From assembly GCF_032362555.1 (NCBI RefSeq), contig NC_083512.1, forward strand, positions 2,654,001 through 2,718,000: a stretch of 64,000 nt of DNA, read 5' to 3'. The notes beneath the pieces are model-generated. The model was not told the origin of the DNA, searched no databases, and saw nothing but the letters and a program-made list of their open reading frames with translations. The position numbers and the translations under genes were made by a program. Below, piece after piece: positions 11,114 through 21,788 of the stretch. This DNA is from Amyelois transitella. Its lineage: Eukaryota > Arthropoda > Insecta > Lepidoptera > Pyralidae. Every line of letters begins with the position of its first letter. Position 1 is the stretch's first letter.

Positions 11114-11389
11114 TAGAATATAGGTAACAAGTTTAAAAAACAACTTCTACCAGTCACATACAAAAGCACTAAACCCTATACTTCAAACCGAGACGGACAC
11201 AAATAACTAAGCCATTGTACAAGTTGGAGACAATAAATCAAACGGAGTCAGGGACGGTGTTCATCGATTTTCTTACATTGGGCCACAAATTGTGAAACTT
11301 GGTCCATTGTTGTTGGTGCAATATGGGCTTCTGCGACCGTGCAACTTCTATCTTACACAGACTAAACTTCGGCATTGACAAGTTGCGTT

Positions 11390-11720
11390 TCAGTATTTGA
11401 TATTAGAAACCTCTTAGAACATTGAGTGACAGGATAAGAAACAGCGTGGTAAGGGAATGTTGCGATGCGAAAGAAGATGTAGTGACAGGAATAGAAAAGG
11501 GAATGCTTAGATGATTTGGTCATGTCGAGGGCATGAATGAAAACAGGTTGACTGAGAAAATATACAAAGAGTGTGAATGGGACTGTTGGAGTGGGAATGC
11601 CTAGACGAACGTACCTTGATCAAATCGGAAACGTTCTAGCAAAAGGTCTGGTCAAGAGTATCCGAAACCGAGTAAGAGTATCAAATGTGATCACTAACGG
11701 TCACTATGACAAACTAGTTT
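11390..11720 (+). mobile_element. 3' coding remnant of RTE-like LINE
   Basis: Parallel to the better copy at 23.75-24.2 kb: GAGTGACAGGATAAGAAACAG, then a degraded WFGHV-type coding segment, then CCTAGACGAACGTACC. Broken by stops and shifts, with no intact ORF. Confidence 0.55.
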
Positions 11721-11760
11721 GGGCTTCAAGATTTTCCAGAACTCTCTGACTTGTCACGTG

Positions 11761-11980
11761 TGACTTGACACGTCTACCTATATCCCCTGCGGTAGACAGA
11801 GCTAATAGCTTCGAAAAGATTGCAAGGCCACGCTTGGCTATATGGCTTCGTAATGGAATTGAGATTCAAATAGTGACAGGTTGCTAGGCCATAGCTTAAA
11901 AGAAGAATTCCAAGTTTGTTAGCCTTTAGTCGCCTTTAGGATATTCGGGTCCTATTCTAAAGTTCCGAAAACCACACGGC
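11761..11980 (-). mobile_element. SINE-like repeat family 1, decayed
   Basis: Tail hairpin region (CACGTCTA..CCCCTGCGGTAGAC), GTGACAGGTTGCTAG and CCACACGGCA in the expected order. Confidence 0.7.
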
Positions 11981-11984
11981 AAAA

Positions 11985-12528
11985 ATCAAAAAGCATGAAG
12001 TATCAAATGTATGGGATATTTCATTTTGGTGAATGTTTTTTACCAAGTTACGCTCATATTGCTAATTTTATAATTTTTAAATCACAAATGTTTGAGCTAT
12101 TTTATTTATTGAATGAAATTATTCGAAGAAATCAAGAACTCAATAACTGGATACCAAATGTATTAAATGCGAAATTCTCTCTCCATCACGTTTTATCAAA
12201 CACCTAATATAAAGATCATCATTTCTAAAAGACGAAATAATAAAGCCGCTTTATAAAAAAAATTGATTGACCTATTTTTATAAGCTTACATGACCCCACA
12301 ATTTTACATTGAATACATGTCTACCACTGACTCCGCCGATACAAACGTGTCCTACTAATGTCATTGCCGGGAATAAACGCGGGTACCTGTGTCACTCGTA
12401 AACGAGACTAGGCAACAACCACAGAAAGAAGTTATATTTTTTTTGTGTGAAATAGGTATTTATTAGTTGTTCCACAAAACGACAAATAGTTCTATTTTTA
12501 ATTTGTTTATGAACTAAATTTGAGACGT
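11985..12528. other. No gene seen
   Basis: AT-rich. A 70-codon ORF at 11995-12207 has no recognisable domain and no splice or promoter context, so I do not call it. Confidence 0.4.
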
Positions 12529-12817
12529 GCCGTGAGGTTCCGGGCACCATTAAAAAAAAGAATAGGTCCACTCCATGTCGTTCCCATGGGAGTCGTAAAA
12601 GGCGACTAAGGTATGGGCTTGTGAACTTGGGATTCTTCTTTTAGACGATGGGCTGGCAACCTGTCACTATTTGAATCTCAATTGGATTATATAATAAGTA
12701 TGGGCCAAGCAGCTGCATGTGGCCTATCAGTCTTTTCAAGACTGTTGGCTCTGTCTACACCGCAAGGGATATGTACGTGATTGTATGTATGTATGTATGT
12801 GTATATGTATGTATGTA
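12529..12817 (+). mobile_element. SINE-like repeat family 1, full length
   Basis: Head GCCGTGAGGTTCCGGGCACC through the tail hairpin to a long interrupted (ATGT)n run. Confidence 0.8.
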
Positions 12818-13002
12818 CTAAATTTAACCACAAAGAATGAAGGTTGCAATGTTTTCAAAGGTATTGGGTTTTGGATGTAATCTTTTTTTTTATTTTTTAT
12901 TTACGCTGTTACGCCTTAGGAGGTAGAAAAAGCCTGTGGATCAAGGCGGATGCCCGTGACTTTATTTAGATCTTTCTTTATTTTAAAACTTTTCTATAAC
13001 AG

Positions 13003-13152
13003 ATGGAGACGTTAAAAAGTACTAGCTTTTACCCACAGCATCACCCGCGCGAATTTAGAGCTAGAAAAGAATGCGCTAGAATTTCGCAAATCTCAGAGGA
13101 TTTCTTTTTACCGGGATGAAAAGTGTTCTTTGCCAAATTATTTTAACAATTA
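13003..13152 (+). repeat. Repeat B, uninterrupted copy
   Basis: Runs from CTATAACAGATGGAGACG through AGCATCACCCGCGCGAATTT and CCGGGATGAAAAGTG to ATTATTTTAACAATTA. A second copy at 14283-14726 has a SINE in it. The CCCGCGCGAATTT core resembles Helitron-like remnants common in Lepidoptera; the class is not certain. Confidence 0.6.
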
Positions 13153-13844
13153 ATTCAAGAAGATTGGTTCAGTAGATAAAGCAACATACAAATTAACTTT
13201 CGCATTTTTAACATTAGTCATATGTACGCATAAACTATAAGCTCGTGAGATCGTGACTTCAGTATGTGTTCTTCGTGACTTCCAATGACGCTCGCGACTC
13301 CGTTCGAGTTCTTGGTGAGTAACAAACCAATAGTACACACCTGGCTGGATCACTGTAGTTCAGGGATTGTTTATTCAATGCACATCACGCTCGTGATACG
13401 ATTGTTATGCATTCTGCGGGAACAAATCAAAATTTGATTTATTTGCATTCGTTGATTTTGAATCGGCAACGATAAATATTTACACGGTATCTGCGTTACA
13501 TGCAATTTTGTAATGGACGTATCGAGCGATTGTTTGGGTATTTGAGTGAATTTTTCAAGGTTTTTTTTTCCTTTTTTTGTTGCCTCAGGTTAGTACATTC
13601 ATATTTGGGCTGCGCTAATATGATCACGTTTCTTCTTTCCGTTCGCAGCTGAAGTGGCTTCCTATCCGACTCCGTCGCAATTTGCATATTGTGACAATGC
13701 TTTTTTCGGTCTTATTTAATCCGTTTTATCCATCTTTCACACTTCACAGGCAAAATCAAAGTTTAATATAATTAACCATACTAGGCAACTAATCCATACT
13801 AAAGAAAATAATAAAAATAAAAGATTTTGAGTATATGAATTAAT

Positions 13845-13963
13845 TCAATTCTATCATTGGGCCATACAGCTGAACGTGGCCTTTTAAGTCTTTTCAAAAC
13901 TATTAGCTCTGTCTACCCCGCAATGGAAATAGACGTGATTATATGAATGTATGTTTGTAATAA
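13845..13963 (+). mobile_element. SINE-like repeat family 1, 3' part only
   Basis: Contains CAGCTGAACGTGGCC, the degraded AGTCTTTTCAAAACT hairpin and CTACCCCGCAATGG with the ATGTATG tail. A 5' truncation is inferred. Confidence 0.7.
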
Positions 13964-14282
13964 ACTTAAAAATAACTGTGAGAACCTTTATGTGTAACAT
14001 AGAAATAGGCGCCAAAAGCTATGAAGAAAATCCGTATTAATAGACAGGAATGGATATTTCCCGTCTTAATTTATTTTCCCTCTCTCCCTTAGGTCAAGTA
14101 AAAAGTTACAGAGAGAAGATAGTTAAGACATAGATTCGTCAACATTCGAGAATACCTATTCCGCAGTTGGGCTATTCCCTATATTTAATAAGGTACATAC
14201 ACTTAGGTTCCAATGGAGAGCCCTTGTGGCTTTTCACAGACGTTGATAAAGCATAGAGTTATCTTTTTTCCATCATTTTTTT

Positions 14283-14726
14283 CTATAACAGATGGAGACG
14301 TTAAAATGTACTAACTTTTAACCACAGCATCAACCAGCGAATTTAGAGCTACAAAAGAATACGCTGAAATTTCGCAAATCTCAGAGGATTTTTTTTTTAA
14401 ATACATTCATACATATGGTCACGTGTATATCCCTTGCGGGGTAGACAGAGCCAATAGTCTGGAAAAGACTGAATGGCCACGTTCAGCTATTTGGCTTAAT
14501 GATAGAATTTATTGAGATTCGAATAGTGACAGGTTGCTAGCATATCGCCTAAAAAAGAATCGCAAGTTTGTGAGCCTATCCCTTAGTTGCCTTTTACCAT
14601 ATCCATGGGAAAGAAATGGAGTGGTTCTATTTTTTTTTGTATTGGTGCCGGGAACCACACGGCTCATTTTTTTTACCGGGATGAAAAGTGCCCTGTGTTA
14701 AATTATTTTAACAATTATTTCATAGT
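14283..14726 (+). repeat. Repeat B, second copy interrupted by a SINE
   Basis: Left part 14283-14397 and right part from about 14668 match 13003-13152. The interruption falls in the T-rich run after CAGAGGATT. Confidence 0.7.
14400..14665 (-). mobile_element. SINE-like repeat family 1, full length, inside repeat B
   Basis: From ATACATTCATACATATGGTC to CCACACGGC. T-runs lie on both sides, and the empty site is preserved in the first copy of repeat B. Confidence 0.85.
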
Positions 14727-14934
14727 TGATCGTTGATAAGGCATACATAGTTATCTTTTCCATCCCCTCTCTCATATTAGCGTGTTGCACCTTCTACAGA
14801 AGTGTCTGAGGACCCTGGGTCCACCTTCCAACTTTTCTCTCTCCACTTGGTCCGGTTTACAGCATCCACAGTTTCCAGTCCATTGGTTCGCAACATCTTG
14901 CGATGTCCAGCCAGGATTTTGTTTGTAAAAATGA

Positions 14935-15028
14935 TAAGTGAATTTGTTTGTTTTATAACTATGCACTTACTATTTTCTTGTTACTGTGTTAATTTCTATG
15001 CAATAAAGATATTACAAACAAACAAACA
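14935..15028 (+). mobile_element. 3' end of an unclassified LINE
   Basis: TTACTGTGTTAATTTCTATGCAATAAAG followed in effect by (ACAA)n matches 38055-38145. AATAAAG plus a short-unit tail suggests a retrotransposon 3' end. Confidence 0.45.
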
Positions 15029-15492
15029 AAATCTTTTTCGAGCTGCCCCTTCTACCTGAGCCCGGTGGAGGCGTCATGACCAGGCGTTTGTTCCCCAGAT
15101 AGTATGTAGGATTCCGCTAGACGTGGCCGTATCAGCTTAGCATTATTATTTTTTCTCTCTATTCCTCTCCCAATAACCTTTCGTGTAACTACAGAGACGG
15201 AATGCCTTATTAAAGTTCTTGAATAGTCCCACAGAACTTTGTGGTTTTCAAATAAGATGGCGGACGTGGCGTCTTAGACGGGGAGGAAATTGAAAATCAT
15301 TGTTTATGTGTTTCGGATACCGGCTGAACGGTGTCTTTTAATGAAATTGCGACTGGTCACACCGCCATTATTCGGTTTGTCGTCATAAGAGTAGATACCT
15401 ACGTTCGATTTATTTTTGAACTTGAAGATATGAATTTTCTTTTGGCTGAGCTGTGATTAGGGAAAAAATTTCTAGACATGTAGCAAAATTAT
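15029..15492. other. No gene seen
   Basis: Contains AAGATGGCGGAC near 15254, a YY1/Pho-like motif. The ATG in it opens only a seven-codon frame. No supported feature. Confidence 0.3.
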
Positions 15493-15610
15493 GTACATAC
15501 CTACATACATAAAATCACGTCTATATCCCTTGCGGGGTAGACAGAGCCTTGAAAAGATCGATTTCGATCGATCGACACATTCAGCTGCCTGGCTCAATGA
15601 TACAGATTAC
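15493..15610 (-). mobile_element. SINE-like repeat family 1, tail part
   Basis: CATACATAAAATCACG, then CTATATCCCTTGCGGGG and TAGACAGAGCC, then CATTCAGCTGCCTGGC. The body is lost. An extra GATCGATT-type palindromic insertion interrupts the hairpin. Confidence 0.65.
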
Positions 15611-16781
15611 ATTCATTCATGTTACAATTTCCAATTTTTTTAGTGCACTATGTAGATATTCCGATTGCGTCCCTTGTTGTAATATCCCATGCGCGATGTC
15701 GTTTTTATCGCGCGATAACAACGGCATCGCGCGTGCCATGCTACGGGGGCAGATCATTTTTAATGACAGTCTGCTTTTTCTTGCAATGTGTAATAAGTTA
15801 ATTAACTTCTTGAGGTGCAATAAAGAGATATTTTCTTATTAACGAGTGACTGACCTTTACTTATTAATTGGCTGAAAGATATCCCACTTAGGGCCCTCCT
15901 TTTTACTGTACTACTGTTTTTTTATTTGTAATATACTCCTTTAGTTAAGTATAAACCATTTACTAACTTACTTATTTATATATGATGACTATTTCGGTAC
16001 ATCGTTTGTAATGCATCTAGAAACTTCTAGGCACATTATATATAGAAGGACTTAACCTTAGTAGAAATACCTAGTTCGAACATAAATCGTGCGCTGCCAA
16101 TAGTTCGAGAACTAACCGACTAATGCCTGCTTTTGTTAGCTGCAAGATTGTGAGCGCGGCGCTGTTTAGATAATTAACGTTTTGTCTTTAACAATGCATT
16201 GTTTGAACTTGCATTCCACATTAATCAAATTAATAAGTTGAATTTGCAACTTCTGTTTTTTGTCAATGATTTCTGTATCTAGACTTTAAGCACTTAAGTA
16301 TATTATGTTGTTACAGTAGGTAGTGGTCGAAAGGTTTCACAAAAGCATACCAGTTCAATGCCCGACTCGAGTTAGACAAGGGTTTTCGTTATAACTACAA
16401 AAGTACACTACTTTAAAAATATATTATATTCTAAAATTAAACTTAAGTAGATTTTCAATCAGAGTCCAATTGAGTATATACTTATTAAAACTTACAACGA
16501 AACTTTATGCTTGGACAGATGTACCAATTCTATAGAATAAGGTTTTACCATGGTGTTCACGCTCCCACACAAAATTTTTTTTGTTAGCCACGTTAGCACA
16601 GGTACCTAACTTAGATACTTTTTCCTAAGTTAAGGTAGGCAAATAGGTTACTTATGAAACTCTTATCCATCGCACACGACGACACTTAGGTACAATGTTA
16701 CTATTCCCATCTGCACTAAAGTAAATGCATATGAGATCAGACTGGGAACTCCACATTTCAAGTGTGATCTTTAAGACCATA
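15611..16781. other. No gene seen
   Basis: AT-rich. GTGCAATAAAGAGATATTTT near 15816 resembles the 3' end of a retroposon, like 58425-58450. No further landmarks. Confidence 0.35.
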
Positions 16782-17135
16782 GTGAGCCGTGCACTCCACC
16801 TCTTTCTCATGGATGTCGTAACAGTCGACTAAGGGATGGGCTAATAAACTTGGGATTCTTCTCTTAGGCGATGGGCTAGCAACCTGTCACTATTTGAATC
16901 CCAATGACATTGTAGCGGGAGCGATGATTCGGCTCGACCGCCCACAAAGGGAAGATCTTCCGCCAGGCTTGGTGTTATGCCTGAGGAGCCGCAGTTCCCC
17001 AGGCTTGGTGCTAGCTCGAGCCGAATCATCGCTCCCGCTACAACATCATTATGCCATACATGTTAACGTTGCCTTACAACCTATTCGCACTGCCTACCAC
17101 GTAAGGGATAATTTATGTATAGTATGTACATATGT
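16782..17135 (+). mobile_element. SINE-like repeat family 1 split by a MITE
   Basis: Family landmarks lie on both sides (CATGGATGTCGTAAC and GATGGGCTAGCAACCTGTCA left; CATTATGCCATACATG and CTACCACGTAAGGG right) with a foreign 132-bp block between. Confidence 0.8.
16911..17042. mobile_element. 132-bp MITE with 27-bp terminal inverted repeats
   Basis: The ends are TGTAGCGGGAGCGATGATTC and continue as a perfect inverted repeat to CGGCTCGA. The flanking ACAT at 16907-16910 and 17043-17046 is a 4-bp target duplication: removing the element plus one ACAT restores the SINE. The interior has two CAGGCTTGGTG copies. No coding capacity and no superfamily assignment. Confidence 0.85.
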
Positions 17136-17469
17136 ATCACGTCAAAAAAATAGCCTAGGCGAATTACTCGTTTGACTAATTTTCATAGACTACCTACTTC
17201 TTTGAGAAAATATATTTTTTTAAATTGACTTAGCAGGTATTGCTTGAGATTTGTTCTTCAAACTCCCGAAGTGTTGGATATACCTAATAGAATCAGTGAA
17301 GTTACTTACCTACTTGTTCCTCAATAATCCAAGTTGGAACGTGAATAAAAAATCCCTGTGTAAGCTCTTCGAAACAGGGTTTATATGATAGAAGTAAACT
17401 TCAGACTGTGTCATAAGTTTTATAACAGAATTTATGGCACTGCGCTAGTGCAGTGTTTCTCAAACTCAA

Positions 17470-18384
17470 ACACCCCTTAAACTTGATCAATATAATTTGA
17501 TGCGTAGAAAAGATAAAGTCTACCCAACATTTAGTCGTAAAACCTATTTTATTACAAAATTTCAATGTTTTACAGGACCTAAACTTTACAATAAAGTAAA
17601 CGGAATAACTGAAATACACAACCTTAATAAATATCTAATGAAGAAAAAACTACAAAGATGGCTTAAAACCTTAAATTACGATGACACGGAAAATCTTCTA
17701 TCAATCTTGTCATAATAAAGTTGTAATCTATATTAATATATAAATCATAATGATAATACTTAAATATTAAAAATACATTTTTAAATATCATATATATCCT
17801 AATTACATAACTTACTATATATACATATATTATACTTTACCACATAATATAAAACTAATAAAATACCTTTCAAAATCAAACTTAATGTGTTAATAAACTT
17901 TGTACTAAACTAAAATACTAACAACCTGAATTTATATAAATAAAAGCGTTAACTTATTTGCCACACTCCATATTCTTCGTAGTCTAACTAAAATGAATTG
18001 AATGCTCACAGTCGCACGGCGCATGAGTCATGCTTGTTTACACCAATCTTGGGATATTTTGTACCTCCGTGGTAATTATGTAGGTAGTTTGAATTGTTTA
18101 ATTAGTTAGACACCTTTATGTTCGTAATATATTATAATTTTGTACTTAACTTGAGAAAATAATAAATGTTCTTTCTAAATGTAAATAAATATTCCTAAAA
18201 TGTTATTTTGTGAAGGGACCTAGTGTTTATAATACAGGCTCGGCCTAGTTAAACACTAGTGTGATGGACTCAACCAATAATTATGTGATTACGATTACCT
18301 AAATACATTATTACTGTACCTAATTAGACGTAAGTCCAAATATGTATGTTTTTATGAAATAAATAAATTATTATTATTATTTCT
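17470..18384 (+). mobile_element. LINE fragment: RT C-terminus and 3' UTR
   Basis: The reading frame 17497-17715 ends in a segment with GPKLYNKVNGI and a lysine-rich helix (KKKLQRWLKTL) before the stop. This is the usual C-terminal end of Jockey/CR1-type RT proteins. An AT-rich 3' UTR follows and ends in a short ATT-unit tail near 18365-18384. The RT core is missing. Confidence 0.6.
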
Positions 18385-18398
18385 TTGTGATGACCGCA

Positions 18399-18490
18399 AC
18401 ATTATTCTTCTTCTTCGTCGTTACCTTTTCCCACAGTGGGGTCGGCACAGTATGTTAGTTTTTCCAATTACTTCTGTCAATTTCCATCTC
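18399..18490 (-). mobile_element. 3' end fragment of another LINE
   Basis: The minus strand reads GTGCCGACCCCACTGTGGG then AAAAGGTAACG and GAAGAAGAA. This resembles the coding end (CADPTVGKG) of RTE-like elements in moths. Short and truncated. Confidence 0.4.
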
Positions 18491-18988
18491 ATTGTCATTG
18501 CCAGCAACATTATTAATAAACTTAAATTATTAATCGAATACCATAGCCCTGGTTTCCATTCTAAAATGCCGAAAACCACACGGTATTTTTATTTTTGTGT
18601 ACATTTATTTACTTTAGGTTTTTTCTGTGTAGCTTCATCAATCCAAAGATAATGATATAAGTAATAAACTCAATCTGTTCCCACACGTAATGAGCAAAAT
18701 AAGGGATCATTTAGCACATAAATTTTCTTAGTATTCTAAAAATAAGATAGTGTCTCTTAAACATGACACCTTTTAGAATTAAGTACAATTTCCGTGCATT
18801 AATGATGGACTGTGTGGAAGGTATTTTTCATTGAATTTTCAGTAAAATATTCCACGTATCTGTCTCACTGGTCACATAAGAATTTCCTTTAAAACTGACT
18901 TCAAAAAGGAGGAGATACTCAATTCTACCAAATATTTAACAATGACAATTGATAAGTATCAGGTATAGTTTCTTTATTTAAAAAAATG

Positions 18989-19243
18989 ATTCATACATAA
19001 TCACGTCTACTTCCCCTGTGGGGCAGACAGAGTCAACAGTCTGATGAGAGTGATTGGTTACTTTTAGGTGTTTGGCTTGAATTTAGTAATTCAAATTGTA
19101 ATTGAAATGCAAACAGTGACAGCTCATTCCTGTCCAAAAAAAAATCCCAAATTGAATAGCCTTTCCCTTAGTCGTCTTTTACAAAATATATGGAAAAATA
19201 TGAACTGGTCCTATACTAAAGTAGCGAGAACTACACGACACTG
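18989..19243 (-). mobile_element. SINE-like repeat family 1, decayed
   Basis: CACGTCTACTTCCCCTGTGG at the tail and ACTACACGACACTG at the head. The middle is diverged. Confidence 0.65.
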
Positions 19244-19694
19244 ACAAAAGCAGTGCTGCACAGTTTGAGAGCCACAGTCCTTGGACATCGACGTCTCCGG
19301 GCGACCTGAACTTTAGATTTTCTTTTAACTTGTTGTAAAGTTGCATCTAGACGCCAGATGATAATTCTATTACGCTGACAGTTGCGACTTGAATGGGCCC
19401 TGGATATCGTACGATATTCATGCCAATATCGAACTTCTACAATTCAATTTTTGTACGCGGATTTAGTTTGAGTAGGATTTGTTCCGGTCTCATTGCAAGT
19501 GACAATGTTGGTGGACTCAATCGATCCAGTTATAAACTAGGTATGGCCCGTGGTTTTGTTCTGGTGGGAACTTCGAGCTTTAGCCTATAACTAAACTATA
19601 ACCCTTTAGCGTATAACTAACTATGTATGCTGAGTTGGGTCCCTATTCAAAACCATGTAAAGATTTTGTTTTAATGTACTGTACACAATGTTTT

Positions 19695-19776
19695 TCATTC
19701 ATTCGTTCATCTATATAAGATTCCATCGTTGAGATCACTCAACGATGGAATCTTATATAGATGAACGAATGAATGA
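19695..19776. repeat. Perfect 39-bp palindrome with 4-nt spacer
   Basis: Arms 19695-19733 and 19738-19776 are fully complementary, separated by ATCA. There is no A/T-only composition that would make this likely by chance. Confidence 0.95.
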
Positions 19777-20052
19777 TACCTACTAATCATAGTAGGTACA
19801 TACACATTTGTTTTTCTTTTTATTAATTTCGTCCCTCTTTTGTTTTTCTTCTATTTTTTTAAATTTGAACGCAATTTACAAAAAATTAAGTTTTGGTATG
19901 ACATTAGATTTATATTTTGGTATTTTTTCGCCCTCAAAAAACATGGATGGACTTTAACAGCAAAATTTTGAATAACCTTAGTATTATCACATCCCATTAT
20001 AATCCTAGGGATATTAAAAGAGAAAACAAGACGTAAATAATTATATTTGTAC
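19777..20052. other. No gene seen; 3' flank of the KIAA0825-like gene
   Basis: AT-rich sequence downstream of the minus-strand gene. Confidence 0.4.
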
Positions 20053-20058
20053 GTTTAT
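20053..20058 (-). terminator. Candidate poly(A) signal of the KIAA0825-like gene
   Basis: AATAAA on the minus strand about 200 nt beyond the stop codon. Best candidate, not proof. Confidence 0.45.
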
Positions 20059-20258
20059 TGAATCTGATATTTCATAACAAGTCATAAATATTTTTTACAT
20101 AACAGCAATTTTGCTAAAACGCGTTTTAGTATCAGTATACAAGCATAGATTAAAAATAAAGCTGCCAACCAATTATTATAGCCTTATTAATTTTATACCC
20201 AAATACTAAGGAACAAACAACCAGCGTCAAAATCTAGACTTAGTAAGTCATAAAAAAA

Positions 20259-21754
20259 TCACAATACACCATCTGCAGAAGGTTTAAACATGCCATAGAG
20301 TTCGATCAGCTGTTTGTTAGACCTTCCTAAAGACTTGATGTTACGGATATCGTCCCTCCTGTTGATGTGAACGCGGGCGCCTTCTATCCCGGACCAGGTC
20401 TTAGCCAACATGACCAATTTACTCCAGGGCATCGGCCATTCACCACGTAGAAACTGTGAAATCGTATAAAAAAGAAGATATAAGTACTTTATTTTTTAAG
20501 TCACTTTGAATAACTAAGTTTCGCATTTACTGTAGGCAATAAAATTATTTTAAAACAATGTTGTAAAAAGGATAAAAGCTTAAAGATAAAAAAGGTAAAA
20601 AAATAAATTCGTCGAAAACCATACAAAAAAAAGAAAACGAACATAAAAAAAAATTACAAGTGCCGGAACGGGATTACGCAAAGATGACATAAACCAAGTC
20701 TCTATCCCCTACGGGCAAACAGTCTCTTAAAGACTTTAAGGCTCTACTGTTTGGCTTAATAACAGAATTTAGATTCAAATAACGACCACGATGCAAGAAA
20801 AAACCTAAAAGAAGCTTCTTTAATATACATTATTAAGGGAGAGGCTGCCCCTCGTTTAGTCGCCTTCTACAACATCCATGGGAAACAGATGGAGTGGTCC
20901 TATTCTTTTTTATTGGTGCCAGGAACCACACGGCGCAAACGGCACAGACTAGTGAAAAAATATTATTTTCATTTACCTGATCAAAAGGTCTACGTCCAAT
21001 ATGGAACATGACGTACAACAATGGTGCCTTATTCAAAGGAATATCCACTCCACCAGGCTCTTGTATGCCCAACTCTTTGTAAATTCTCTCCGCATGTAGT
21101 TGTAGGTGGTCAGAAATCACCTGGAATTGAACATGTAATTGAGAATCATTTCATAGGTAATTTCAATAAATTGGAATTAATTTAAAAAAATAGATATAGG
21201 ACAATTCCTATATCTATTTTTTTGTATGTGAACGCGCTAATCTTAGAAAGATGTGGACGGATTTTGTTCCAGAGGGTTTCTGAAGAAGGTTCATATCTAC
21301 TTATAAATGCTACCTATATTTACTATTAAGTGTTGTTGATTTATAAAAATAGATGGCGCTTCTCGCAATACAATTCTTTCCCTCAGTACAAGAAGATCGT
21401 GTGGCCGACTTTAGAGAAGAAAGGATTACCCGTAAACTATCTCGACCGGGTGACGTCATCAGAATTTGACTAGTTAAGGCCGCGGCGTCGCTTGCACGCT
21501 CAGCATTTGCACCTGGTACATCCCCCTTAAATAAACAAAAAGAAGAATACAATATTACTTTACTTTTTAAATAGTTCTATTCGAAAAAATTACACATTTT
21601 CCAGACAAGGATATATATATACCTAAAATATTTTGTCAAAATATATTCCCAAAAAAAAGTAATACTTTAGATGCAAATCAATTCTGTCGAATGTATAAAA
21701 TTAAGACGGCATATTTTAAGTTGAAATATCGCAACTAATATTATTAAAAATGTG

Positions 21755-21788
<34 letters not shown>

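Larger units (their letters stand above)
14241..14766. repeat. Direct repeats flanking the second repeat B copy
   Basis: A motif of about 33 bp (GTTGATAAAGCATA followed by AGTTATCTTTT) at 14241-14274 recurs at 14731-14766 on the other side of repeat B. Too long for a normal target-site duplication, so it could be a local duplication or part of the repeat's own ends. Confidence 0.6.

Noticed and set aside
15617-15842. Overlapping ORFs on both strands
   Set aside because: Mirror-image ORFs around a palindromic GCGCGAT-rich piece. No domain, and codon use looks random.
20878-20976. N- and C-terminal extension of the ORF around exon 16
   Set aside because: The extension beyond the donor at 20976 runs into a SINE. 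Only 20977-21120 is exon.
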